From Raffaelea ambrosiae (taxonomy: Eukaryota; Ascomycota; Sordariomycetes; Ophiostomatales; Ophiostomataceae), in the NCBI GenBank assembly GCA_002778195.1, contig PCDI01000007.1, positions 1,039,127 through 1,103,126 on the forward strand: a stretch of DNA of 64,000 bases. Reading direction: 5' to 3'. Both the position numbers and the translations under genes were made by a program. Below the pieces are notes generated by a model. That model saw nothing but the letters and a program-made list of their open reading frames with translations. It was not told the origin of the DNA and ran no database searches. Of this stretch, positions 46,183 to 56,545 are shown piece by piece; within the stretch, counting starts at the first letter, position 1; the number at the start of each line of letters is the position of its first letter.

Positions 46183-48336
46183 TCAGAACGACTTGTCCAC
46201 ATTTGTAGCCGTGATGCTCTTCCCGACCTCATCTGCAACTTCAGAGGCTTCGTTGGTGCCATCGCCATACGCTTCGCCGTCCAGCACTTCTTCTTTGCTT
46301 GGATAGTGATACGGGAAGACCACGTGGAAGACATAGGCGAAAAAGGCGGCTTTCATTGCATTCGTTAGCCAGGAGTGACGAATTGGTGTGCAGACGATTA
46401 TGGCGCGGTGCAAGTTTTACATACCCAGAACAAATCCGACGAGGAAGCAGATGTTGAAAATTCGGGAGGCTCCCACTCCAAGCGTGACATTCGTGTTGAC
46501 AGAGGCAACGAAGCCAGGCATGCTGGGGACGACAGCCAGCACCCAGGCCGCCGCCGAGCGCCAGTTCACACCCCACTTGTACCAGTAGAGCGACGAAGGC
46601 GTGCCGTTGTAGAGGTCAGGGACAACAAAGACTCGTTTCTGGATTATGTAGTAGTGGACACAGAGAAGGCCGATCATGGGACCCAGGAAGACGGCATAGG
46701 CACTCAGAACAGATAGAAAGCTGGAGAAGAAATCAGATCTCTGTGAAATTAATCAGGGGGGGGGGGAGAAAATAAAGATAATGAATAAATGAAAATGGAA
46801 TTAGAGATTGAAATTCGAAAATTCAAGACAAAAAAACGCCAAGACAAAACAGAGAAAGAAGGAAGGAAAGATAAACCAGTCCATTGCCAGACAAGTACTC
46901 ACACAGAGCCCGAAGCGAGCTGCTTCCATGGGTTGGGGCAGACGGAGAGAGCAGCAAGGATGTAGGCGCCGCGACGCAGATTGATGTACTTGGGGAACAC
47001 GCTGGCCACGTCGAGGCCGCCGGCGAGGACGTTGCCGACCACGTTGATGGACAGCTGGGAAAAGATGAACACGATCCCCAAGAAGAACGCAGCGGCGCGG
47101 CCGCGCGAGCCGTGCATGTCCTGGATGGCGACAAAGAGGTCCGTCGGGTCCCACATGGCCGTGCCTTGTCCGTATTCTTGTCATGGTCAGCGGGGAGGGG
47201 GAGGGGGGGGGGGGGGGGGGGGGAGAATCGGGCCGAGAAGGCGCAACAACCTACTGTCTTGGGTGGCGGCCGTGACGACGACGCCAACGATGGCCACGAC
47301 ACAGCTGCTCGTCATGAACGACACCGCCTGCGACCAGGTGACGTGGCTGGGCCTCTTGGCAAAGCGCGTAAAGTCGTTCTGGTTGAGGATGCCGGACGCG
47401 ATGCTGCCAATGACCGACATCATGCCACTGACCATCTTCCATCCCAGGTCTGTCGAGGACAGGACCGTCTTGGTGTGGAAGACGGCGCCGTAGCCCGTGC
47501 TGGTGCCGACGGCCCAGCCGAGGAGGACGAAGAGCGTAATGAAGACGGTAAAGGAGGCAAAGTGGAAGTAGGGCCGCAGCTGCTGGGGGCGGAACCAGAT
47601 GAAGATGCAGCAGAGGAAGTTGAAGAGCACGTAGCCCGTGAACTGGGCCGTCGTGATGCCCAGGTTCGCGGGGAGGGTGTTGGGGATGCGCTCGTCTAGA
47701 TCGATCCAGATGGAACGCAGGCAGACATAGATCATGCGTCCGCCGATGACGGCCTGCACGCCGTACCACACAATCGATGTCAAGATGCGGTTGAGGATGG
47801 GAAAGTAGGCGCCGTACATGCCTGGGAGTGTAAGCGATGGACAAGAATGGTTCTTTCTTTACTTTCTATTCTTTTTTTTTCTTTTTTTTGTTCGCTCTTC
47901 ATTTCCTCCCAGAAACTCACCCCAAACACTACGCGACACGATCGGGAAGCCCAGATGGCTTTGGGCTCCCGAGACACTGTTGAGGACAGCAAACCCCGTA
48001 GCCATGGCATTTCCAATAACAATCACGATGATGGCTTGCCAGTAGGTCAGCCCGGAAGTCAGCAACGAAGAGCCGGTCTGGTAGCTGCTCATGTTCAGGT
48101 TGACGCAAAACCAAAGCTCGACGAATTGGATGGGTCCTGTCCATGTACGGTTTTAGCAAGTCGCTTTTGTTTTGCCTTGTCCTTGTCTTCCTTCCGTTTG
48201 GCGTATTGGAACCGTACGCACCCCAATTCTGTTTGCTAGGAGGCACAGGACGAATGTCGTCATTGGACCAGCGATCCGACTGGGCCGAGTCGGGCAGGGC
48301 AATAAATCGGAGGGCTTTCCTCGCAACGGAAGCCAT
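46183..48336 (-). CDS. NCS1 permease (hydantoin/allantoin/uracil type)
   Basis: Plasma-membrane symporter for nucleobases, allantoin or hydantoins. Exons 48336-48222, 48136-47921, 47821-47255, 47176-46903, 46720-46425 and 46349-46183; sum checked, 544 aa. The N-terminus SDRWSNDDIRPVPPSKQNWG leads into FVELWFCVNLNMSSYQTGSS (TM1, typical NCS1). It continues with YWQAIIVIVIGNAMATGFA, GFPIVSRSVWGMYGAYFPIL, GGRMIYVCLRSIW, ILNQNDFTRFAKRP, and FSQLSINVVGNVLAGGLDVA, then YAVFLGPMIGLLCVHYYII. It ends in a hydrophilic tail with PSKEEVLDG. The third intron has a C21 tract just before its branch and acceptor. Divergently paired with the hydantoinase-type gene, with GATA motifs between them. Substrate is not decided by sequence. 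Confidence 0.92.
47203..47223. repeat. Homopolymer G21 (C21 on the coding strand) in an NCS1 intron
   Basis: Run of 21 G on the plus strand (C on the NCS1 strand) inside the third NCS1 intron, just before the CTGAC branch point and the ACAAG acceptor, so it takes the place of a polypyrimidine tract. Confidence 0.9.
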
Positions 48337-49028
48337 GATTACACAATCGACATATACCGTCCGTAGATTGTTGCGCGAAAAGAGCGAGTGTGTGTTGCAG
48401 GTTCGACGGAAGAGAGGCAGCGCATCGAAAGCGCGCTGAACGGGGCAGATATCCTGATATATTCTCGATCCAAGATCAGGCACCCAGCAAATCAACAGAC
48501 TTTGGGACTTTGGAGACAGACATCAGGACAGTCAGGTCGCCCCCAATACCACCACCCAGGGTCGCCCCCGATACTGGCAACTACTATGCGGTTCTTGTCT
48601 GGCTATCTACCGCCCTGCACAATGAGGCAGTCCTGGCCGATTGAGGTGATAAGCCCCCACAGGCTCGTCTCGAATCCAGATAAGATCGGCAAACGTGTTC
48701 GCTCAACGTTCTAGGCAGGCCTGGGCGAGTACTGATACCGCTCGGATAATCGTCTGCAGCGCTCGCCGCATCCTTCCTTGCCAAGGAGCTTGCATTTCCC
48801 CTGATAACGGATGCGATGCACCTCGCTCATCATGGATGCACGGATTGCATGGTTCGGATTGCGCTGGTATTAGCTAGCTTGCCCTTTTATCAAAAGCTTC
48901 AAAGCTGTACAAATTCCGTCTTTCCACGCAGGCTGAGTTGCCTTTGTTCGCATTGACCAGAATTGTCTTCCTGTTCACCCCTAGCTACAACAAATCTCAG
49001 AAGCTGTTCTTTTTCCCGATCTTGCACC
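48337..49028. promoter_or_regulatory. Shared promoter of NCS1 and hydantoinase-type genes
   Basis: 692 bp between divergent start codons. Five HGATAR sites lie in about 290 bp: CTATCT 48603, TGATAA 48647, AGATAA 48678, TGATAA 48802 and TTATCA 48887. Roughly one is expected by chance at equal base composition. This fits control of both genes by a GATA factor (AreA in known fungal nitrogen pathways), an inference. No gene is present in the interval. Confidence 0.5.
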
Positions 49029-52000
49029 ATGGCTGCAGAGAGCGTTTACCGTGTTGGTGTTGACGTTGGTATGGGCCACTTTCCTCTTCCGGGGACCCCA
49101 TACGACAAGATTCGGAGCTGACTCTGTGCAATAGGCGGCACGAATACCGATTGCATCATTCTTCGTACGTCTTTGATTGTTGCTCAGATTGCTTCCATTC
49201 ACACAGCACGTACGAAACAAGTACTGAACAAGCGAATAAAGGCGTGGGAGAATCCGACACAGAGACCCGGGGTATATGCAGTGCCTTTAAGACGCCGACG
49301 ACCCCAGATGTGACCTCGGGCATCACCAAGGCCGTGCAGGGTGCACTGGCACAATGCGAAGTGCCCAACGACAGCATTGAAGCTGTGATGATTGGCACAA
49401 CGGTGAGAGACATCCTGCACCGAATTCCCCGTGTTCGTTTGTTCGGTATTTTCTCATTCCGCAGCACTTTATCAATGCCGTCGTTCAAGCCGACGAGACG
49501 AGCCTGCGACGTGTCGCCGTACTGCGTATCTGTGGACCATATACCCAGGAGAACCCACCGTTCCTGGACTTTCCGCCCATTTTGTCCCGCCTGATGAAAG
49601 GCCATGTCTCCTACCTCGATGGTGGCCTCGAGTGTGAGAAGGTCTCTCTTTTGAAATTTTGTCTTCGCAATGGTCCTGACCAACGTCCGGGCCAGTTGAT
49701 ACCCGTGATATCATGGCCCTCAATGAACAGCAGATCCGCGACGAGTGCAAAGCCCTCAAGGAGAAGGGCATCGACGATGTTGCCATCATTGGCATCTTCT
49801 CTCCTCTGGACACCAAGGGCGCCCAAGAGTACAGGGTCAAGCAGATCGTGCTGGAGGAGCTTCCAGACGCTGACGTTGTGTGCTCGAGAGACAGCAAGTT
49901 CCTCTTCTCCTTTCCCTTCCTGTTCTACTTCGTTCCTCTTCTTCATTCTCCATTTTTTTTCTTTGTCCTTTGAACTGCCTCTAACAAATGACAGTCGGCC
50001 AACTGGGCTATCTCGAGCGTGAAAATGCCACGATTCTCAACACCTCCATCCTCAAGTTTGCGCGGTCCACCATTCGCGGCTTCCAGTCGGCTATGCAGTC
50101 GCTTGGCCTCACCTGCCCGCTGTTCCTGACACAGAACGACGGCACCATCATTGGCGCCAACGCGGCCATGGGCTGCCCAATCAAGACATTTTCTAGTGGT
50201 CCGACCAACTCCATGACGGGTGCCGCCTACCTGGCCGGCCTGGACACGGCCCATGGCAAGATGCCCAATGCGCCCGTCATCGTCGCGGACATTGGCGGCA
50301 CCACGACCGATGTCTGTGCACTGTACGATACTCAAAGATGACAGTCTTGTTTTATTTTGTTTTTGTTTTTTCCTTTCATACAATTTTCCCCACTGACATC
50401 TCTCTCCTAGGCTTCCCTCTGGATTCCCCCGACAGGCGGGGACATGGGTCGACATTGGCGGTGTCCGGAGCTCCTTCTCCATGCCCGACGTCGTCTCTGT
50501 GGCCTTGGGCGGCGGCACGCTGGTGGAGCAGAAAGGCGACGCCGTTCTCGTGGGCCCGGAATCCGTCGGCCATCGGCTGACGGAGGAGGCGCTGGTCTTT
50601 GGCGGGACGACGCTGACGACCACGGATATTGTTGTGGCCGCGGGCAACGCGACGATTGGCGATGTCTCCAAAGTCCAGGGCGGCGTCGTCTCGGACGACA
50701 TGATTGCCAAGGCGCGCGCGGGCATGAAGAAGATTCTCGAGAACGCTATTGACAGCATGAAACTGAGCAACGATCTGGCCGTCGTGATTGTCGTGGGCGG
50801 CGGAAGCATTGTCAATATGGATCCGCTAGACGGCGTGTCGGAACTCATTCGGCCCAAGTGTGTCTCTTATCTTTGCCCCTTTTTCTTTTTTTCTTATTTA
50901 TTTTTTCTCTTTTTTTCAATGACTGACAAGACAGATTCCACGACTGTGCCAACGCGGTGGGCGCGGCCATTGCCAAGGTCTCGGGGTCCGTGGACGTAAT
51001 CAAAGTGATGGAGAACCAGGACGAGGAGGCAGTGGTCAATTCGGTGTGCGAAGAAGCCAAGCAGCGGGCCATCGAGGCCGGAGCCGACCCAGCCACGGTC
51101 AAGATCATCCAGCTGGACAACCTGCCCCTGCAATATGTGCAGATGCGAGCCAGTCGAATTGTTGCGAGAGCGGTGCGTACTTTGGGAATATATGTTGCTT
51201 TTTTTCCGGGTTTTTTTTTCCGGGTTTTTTTTTCCGGGTTTTTTTTTCTGGGGATGGTTTTTTTATTTTCTCATTGATTTCTGTTGGTTTTGCTCTTCAA
51301 ACAGCTCTAATCATTGTGCAGGCCGGAGTCCTCAGCAAGAACATTCCCGCCAGTCTGGTCAAAGAGTCGGAAGAGTCCAAGGCCAAACCGGACACCTGGA
51401 CCCGGTCCAAGCGAGCCACGGCCAACGCCGACAAGGATCCCAAGGACTTTATTGTCAGCCCGTCGGCCCTCATCGACATTGCCACGTACCGCCCCAACGT
51501 GGACAAGAATGGGACCTGGTGGGTGTCGGAGGTCGACCTCGAATTCCTGGCGACCGGCTGCAGCATCCTCGCGTGCGGCGGCGGCGGTCCGGGGTACATG
51601 TGCTACATGGCGGCCCGGGCGGCCCTGCAGGCAGGCGAGAAGCTGTCTGTCGTCGACATCGAGACACTGCCGGAGGACGAGTACATCATGGGGAGCATTT
51701 CCTTTGGTGCGCCGACCGTGACCCAGGAACGGATTCCCAGCGGCACAGAAGCCAAGGACGCTACGGATGCGCTGTTGATGTGCTATCCCGGGCTGAAAAT
51801 GGCAGCACAGGCTGCGGTACGAGCGATTTCTTTCGGGGGGTTCCCGGAGGGGGGGAGGGTGAGAAAACTTCAAGGTACTATGCTGACAAAAGGGCCCTTG
51901 TCTAGATCGAAATCGGTGGCATGAACGGCATCCGACCGCTCCTCAACGGAGTCATCTACAACGTTCCAGCCATTGACGGCGACTTTATGGGCCGCGCGTA

Positions 52001-52948
52001 TCCGCGTCTGTATATCATGACGCCCTGGTGTACGTTCTGCTTCCCAGTGTTGTCTTTTTGTTGTCGAACCTGTCTATTCAATGACGACTGCTAACCTACA
52101 ATGGGACCAGTATTCGGCCTGAGCCCGACACCGTGCACCCAGAGCGACGGCATGGGCAACGTGGTGACGGTCAACAAGTGTGCAAACTTCCACAAGCTGG
52201 AAAAGATCCACCGCAAGGCCGGCAACGAGCTCGGCCTCTTCAGCGAAATGGTCATTCCGCCGCTGACGGTCAAGGACACCAAGCGCGTCGGCACGCTGGG
52301 CACCACCTCGCTGGCCTGGTACATTGGCCGCGCCGTGTTCCTGGCCAAGCAGCAGAACACCAGCATCACAAAGGCCATCATGGAGGCCAACCCCTCGGGC
52401 CGCGTGCTGTACACGGGCAAGATTGTGCACGTGAGCAGCCACGTCTCGACCGGCGGCTACACGGAGGGCAGCGTGCGGCTCAAGCCGCTCGCGGACGACG
52501 AGAAGGAGTACGGCGACACGGTCTCGGCGGAGACGCGGGAAATGATCCTGCCGTTCCAGAACGAGTACCTCTACGCCGAGCTCGTCGAGCCGGGCCAGAC
52601 CACCACCCAGTCCGGCCGGCCCACGGGCGAGGTGCTCTGCATGGTGCCCGATCTGATTTCCCTGGTCGGCACCGACGGCTATGCGCTGGGCACGCAGGAC
52701 CTGCGCTATGGCGTGCGGGTCAGTGTCGTTGCGTTTGTCGCCCATCCGCATTGGTAGGTTTCTCTCTCTCGCTCGCTCGCTCGCTCTTGAACACTCCCAC
52801 ACGGTACTAATGGCATTTTTTCAGGTACACCCCAGAGGGCATCCGTGTAGGTGGACCGAGAGAGTTTGGCAAGGACTTTGACTTTGTTCCACTGGGCAAT
52901 CCGTACTACGAGCCCAAGAGAGTCACAAAGGAATTTAGACCAGAGTAG
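49029..52948 (+). CDS. Hydantoinase/oxoprolinase-DUF917 fusion protein
   Basis: Large ATP-grasp-like/ASKHA hydantoinase A fused to a DUF917 (S-methyl-thiohydantoin desulfurase-like) domain; cytosolic by default. Twelve proposed exons: 49029-49068, 49135-49164, 49233-49402, 49465-49633, 49696-49893, 49995-50322, 50411-50857, 50935-51172, 51322-51816, 51906-52029, 52111-52753, 52825-52948; sum checked, 1001 aa. N-terminal RVGVDVGGTNTDCIIL is the hydantoinase/oxoprolinase phosphate loop. TPTTPDVTSGI, GHVSYLDGGLE, VGQLGYLEREN-like, VIVADIGGTTTDVCAL and ALGGGTLVEQKGDAVLVGPE follow. DUF917 spans roughly 615 to the end (LEFLATGCSILACGGGGPGY; IEIGGMNGIRPLL). The third exon start is the least certain. 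The 49894-49994 intron is GC-AG. Confidence 0.9.
49894..49994 (+). other. GC-AG intron in the hydantoinase-type gene
   Basis: Donor GCAAGT, branch CTAAC, acceptor TGACAG, 101 bp. It joins CSRD to IGQLGYLEREN in frame; no GT donor gives that junction. Confidence 0.75.
51206..51258. repeat. Short tandem repeat in an intron (CCGGG + T-run)
   Basis: The unit CCGGG followed by about nine T is repeated roughly three times, with a final variant CTGGGG, inside the intron after the exon ending at 51172 of the hydantoinase-type gene. Confidence 0.8.
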
Positions 52949-54190
52949 AGAAGGAAATCCCGAGGACATGTCTTTCTTTGCCTGTCTTCGTAAATACAAG
53001 TCAGACATATTTCTTTTCACGTGTGCCTTTTCTCTTGGTTCTTCTCTTCTCGTAGTCGTCTGTTGCATGCTTTCTTCAAAGCACACATGCCAAACTCTCC
53101 TGCGACGCGCACCAGGCTAGTAGTTTCTTCAACCGGTCCAGCGGCAACGCCGAGGTTGATGCCGGGGACTATGTCGTAGAGACGGCCCCGAGCAGCAGCA
53201 GCGGGTGGCTTAGTCGAAGGGGTCTGAGGCTGGTTCTGCTGCTGTTCAGAGGTCATATCTGTATCCGGGATGTTGTGGAATGGTTTGTCGCTTGGTGCTG
53301 GCCAGTTGCGGATTGGACAGGAGGGCTTTCTCGGTCAGAGACGGTCTCGTATTGAGCCGTTCATGGCATCGGATTATCTTGGTCTTCTCCACAGAATCCA
53401 CATTGATGGCGATCTCAGCCCTAGTGCGGGCCCGTCAGAAGACAATTGTGTCGAAAAAAAGCTTGGATTGTTGCCTGCGCCAGCTTATGTTTTGGCGACG
53501 ACGTGGTTCTGAAGGGGAAAATGTCCTCGGAAAATCAAAGATTGTCTTGCAGCGACTTTGCAACAGCTCGATGCAGAGCCAGTAGTGGCATGCGCACTGT
53601 AACTTTTGTGCTTCGGGTCTGATGTGGGCCTTCCAGACCCCACTTTCCTTTTTTGGCAGTTAAGACTGGGAAGGCACGATGCTCACATTCAGAGCCGTCT
53701 GTCCTGACAAGACCTGCCTCTACAGGACAGGCTCGCTTGAAACGAACGATGCTTCTCTTCTGTGCCCCCAGCTCAACAAAATTGCGTGACACCGTGGCGT
53801 GCCCTCCCGGACTTAAGCACGCTTTTCGGACCTGGTTGCGCCGTCTCATGATGGAGCTGCGTCGCGGAATCCTGCAGAAAACAAGGTTTGTAAACGGCGA
53901 ATCCCGTCTGATCAATCCCGTTTCGATACGCCCCAGTAGAAAGAAGAAAAGCCGGCACATTTCTAAGCGGCCTTTTCACGCAGCCACTGCCCATCGGTCA
54001 CTAACTACGCCGCCGCCGACAGCAACCGGTATTGGATGGGCACGTCGCGTCTCGCTCCGATAGCAACTGCCGTCCAAGTCAAGGCCGCCCTTGCTCTTTT
54101 TCCCTCTCTGCTTTGATCAGTTGGTACATTTGACGCCAAACACCCACCCTCGCCTTCCTACACTCGCCAAAAGAAGAGGCATCAAGAAAC
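52949..54190. other. Intergenic with a possible small gene
   Basis: Between the hydantoinase-type gene and the first SDR. Apart from the small minus-strand ORF at 53017-53256, nothing gene-like is seen; the ORFs at 53270-53960 are short and without motifs. Confidence 0.45.
53017..53256 (-). CDS. Possible small hypothetical protein
   Basis: 79-codon ATG ORF of unknown function. It begins MTSEQQQNQPQTP and contains GRLYDIVPGINLGVAAGPVE, which does not look like random translation and uses C-ending codons like the neighbouring genes. The tail (KKACNRRLREEKNQEKRHT) is less convincing and may run past an unrecognised donor into an intron. No domain recognised; it may equally be spurious. Confidence 0.35.
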   Translation of the reverse strand: MTSEQQQNQPQTPSTKPPAAAARGRLYDIVPGINLGVAAGPVEETTSLVRVAGEFGMCALKKACNRRLREEKNQEKRHT

Positions 54191-55213
54191 ATGGTCGCTC
54201 TCGAAGTCATTCGAAAAGCCAACGAGGGCATCGCCAAACTGCCCGCCGGTTTGGTCGCCGTGTTCCTTGGTGGCACCAGCGGCATTGGCCAAAGCACACT
54301 GGAGCAGCTGGCCAGCCATGCCGTCCGTCCCCGCATCTACATTGTTGCCCGCCGCGCCGCTGCTGTCGAGCCGCTGCTGGCCGATCTGCGCCAGCGCAAT
54401 GCCGAAGGCACCTACACCGTCGTGGAAAAGGACGTGTCGCTGGTCCGCGAGACCGACGACGTGGTCGCCTTTGTGCGCCAGCACGAGTCCCAGGTCGATC
54501 TGCTGTTCGCATCGGTCGGGTTCATCTCCTTTGCCGGCCGCATCGACACCGACGAGGGCCTCGAGCCGTCCATGACCACGCGCTACTACAGCCGGCTGCG
54601 CGCCGTCCAGGGCCTGCTGCCGCTGCTGGAACAGTCGCCGGCGCCGCGGGTGGTGGCCATTCTCGCCGGCGGGCAAGAAGGCGCCATCCAGGAGGACGAC
54701 CTGGATCTGCGCAAGCCTGGCCACTACTCGATCGCCAGCTCGGCCACCCAGTCGACCACCATGCTGACGCTCTCCTTCGAGCACCTCGCCCGCGAGCACC
54801 CGCGCATCAGTTTCGTCCATGCCTTCCCCGGCATTGTCAAGACCCCCCTTCTGGGGCGTGGATCCACGGGCGTGCTGGGCCTGCTGATGCGCAACGTCGT
54901 CGCGCCGCTGGTGGGCGTTTTTGCGACGCCCGTGGCCGATGCTGGCGCCCGCGCACTGTTCTACGCCACCAACGACCGGTATGCTGCCAAGGGTGCCAGT
55001 CCGCTGGTGCCGCGACCCGAGGGCGTGGATGCTTCTCCTGTCACGCCGGGAGGCATCTTTCTCAGCAACGAAAAGAGCGAAAGCGTCGACAACGAGGGCG
55101 TTCTAGGCGATCTGCGAGCCCGCAAGATTGACGACAAGATCTGGGAGCACACAAACGCCATATTTGACGAGTGTGTAGAGAAGGCAAAGGCAAAGAACAC
55201 GACTGGGAAATAA
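54191..55213 (+). CDS. SDR oxidoreductase (short-chain dehydrogenase/reductase-like)
   Basis: NAD(P)-binding oxidoreductase of unknown substrate. Single exon, 340 aa, which is long for a classical SDR. The Rossmann entry is LVAVFLGGTSGIGQSTLEQL (GGTSGIG), followed by IYIVARRAAAVEPLL, DLLFASVGFISFAGRIDTDE and RVVAILAGGQEGAIQ. Where the YxxxK motif belongs it has GHYSIASSATQSTTMLTLSFE, so a Tyr is present but not the Lys. C-terminal SFVHAFPGIVKTPLLGRGS and VDNEGVLGDLRARKIDDKIW are typical of a fungal SDR group linked to secondary metabolism. It opens a block with a DUF1295 gene and two more SDRs. ATG is the first in frame, 11 bp after an AGAAGAGGC stretch. Confidence 0.85.
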   Translation: MVALEVIRKANEGIAKLPAGLVAVFLGGTSGIGQSTLEQLASHAVRPRIYIVARRAAAVEPLLADLRQRNAEGTYTVVEKDVSLVRETDDVVAFVRQHESQVDLLFASVGFISFAGRIDTDEGLEPSMTTRYYSRLRAVQGLLPLLEQSPAPRVVAILAGGQEGAIQEDDLDLRKPGHYSIASSATQSTTMLTLSFEHLAREHPRISFVHAFPGIVKTPLLGRGSTGVLGLLMRNVVAPLVGVFATPVADAGARALFYATNDRYAAKGASPLVPRPEGVDASPVTPGGIFLSNEKSESVDNEGVLGDLRARKIDDKIWEHTNAIFDECVEKAKAKNTTGK

Positions 55214-55685
55214 AATTGGATGAAGGGTTGGTTGTACGAACGCGTTGGGGGGAGCTGCTGCTCATTTTCCACTGGAGCAGAATGCAATGCTGCTATTTAA
55301 ATTTCACTATCTGTACTTTAACAATCTTTACTCTCAATCTTTTAATGAACATCGAGCAGAGGGGAGAATACAGGCTACTGCCATTCACATCATTCATCTC
55401 AGCACATCGCCGCCATGAGCAAATATGGTTCGAGCCCGAAATAAATTTAGCATCCGTGGAGGCCAAACTCCGGTGTGTCGACGGCCAAGAACGGGTCCGA
55501 GCGATCCGCGCACTTTTTTTGGTGATCCTTGGGAACCGATTTCGGGTAGCAATTCCTGAATCCTGGTCTGATCCTGTCCGTGGTAACTCTCATCTCTCTC
55601 TCTCCTTCTCTTCTCCCAAAGCTTTATTGGCATCAGGGAAGCCAGAAGTCTGGATAGGCCCGGGCAGGCCGGGTAGCCCAATTTT
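55214..55685. other. Convergent 3' region
   Basis: Between the stops of an SDR (+) and the DUF1295 gene (-). No gene and no strong repeat. A GGTTCGAGCC string near 55428 is not in a tRNA context. Confidence 0.5.
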
Positions 55686-56545
55686 CTAATATACCCAGGG
55701 GATCAACAGGTATGGGACACGGGTCTGGTAGGCCACCCATTCATCGCCATACTACTCGGGTTAGCTTCAGGACATAAAAAATGTGACGAGGCTCCACGTC
55801 CGACTGGCGCAGCTCGGTGTGTAAATGAACAAACCTCTCCCAACATGAACTCTTCGCCGGCAGACACGGTGCGAGTCGAACTAGCATAGAAGAAGAAGTG
55901 GCACGCGGCCAGAGCTGCCGGCCAGCCACCAGCGGCCAAGGCATACGAGCTGCACCAGACGATTCCGCAGCCCAAGTGGATGTGACGAGCGAGGCGAAAG
56001 AGGCCACCGTCATAGGGTATGCCCTTGTTTGTGGGGTCGCGCCTGAAGCAAAAACGCTGCAGCTCGGAGACAACGGCGGTCAGGATGCCGACAACATAGA
56101 GGCCAGCACCAACGAGGGCGTAGGGACGCTGGAGAAGGTCCTGCCCAGCCGGGGGGGCCTGAGAAGTGGCCGTCCAGAGTGACAGGGTGGTGTTGAGGGA
56201 GTTGTAGACAGTGCCGAATAGGGCCACGCCCAGGGCCCAGCCCACCGATATTGTCAAATGAGAGGAGATAGGCACAAGGGCAATGTGCTTGATGCTGGCG
56301 CCCAGAGCCATAAGCAGGATCATGACGTAGTATGGCGACAGCCCGGTGACCGAAGACGCCGAGGTGACGCACGCGGTGGCCACGGGCTGGGCGCCGAGCT
56401 TTGTCAGCAGCTGAGCGGCCCAGCCATGACGAATCAGGCCATATTGCAGGAAGACGTCCGCCGCCCGGAGACCGATAAAAACAGCGACCCCCGGCACATT
56501 GACCTGTGCAGCGCGGTGTGCGTTTTCCGTAATTTCATTGGCCAT
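55686..56545 (-). CDS. DUF1295 membrane protein (steroid 5-alpha-reductase-like fold)
   Basis: Multi-pass membrane protein of the DUF1295/isoprenylcysteine methyltransferase-steroid reductase superfamily, probably in the ER. Exon 1 is 56545-55835 and exon 2 is 55751-55686, with an 83-bp intron (donor GTTTGT, branch GCTAAC, acceptor GAGTAG); sum checked, 258 aa. Landmarks: VPGVAVFIGLRAADVFLQYG, GLSPYYVMILLMALGASIKH, KGIPYDGGLFRLARHIHLGC and FMLGE-YGDEWVAYQTRVPYL. The C-terminal YGDEW...RVPY box is a hallmark of the family and appears only after splicing. Without the intron the frame runs into an unrelated tail. Members reduce or methylate lipid-like substrates; the activity here is unknown. 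Start MANEITENAH is the first ATG. Confidence 0.85.

Noticed and set aside
55420..55445. tRNA B-box-like GGTTCGAGCC
   Set aside because: No matching T-stem pairs, no A box or anticodon arm at the right distance, and no acceptor stem.
55835..56545. A 280-residue DUF1295 protein with a different C-terminus (unspliced reading)
   Set aside because: The unspliced tail lacks the family's YGDEW/RVPY box, which appears in the proper place once the 83-bp intron is removed.
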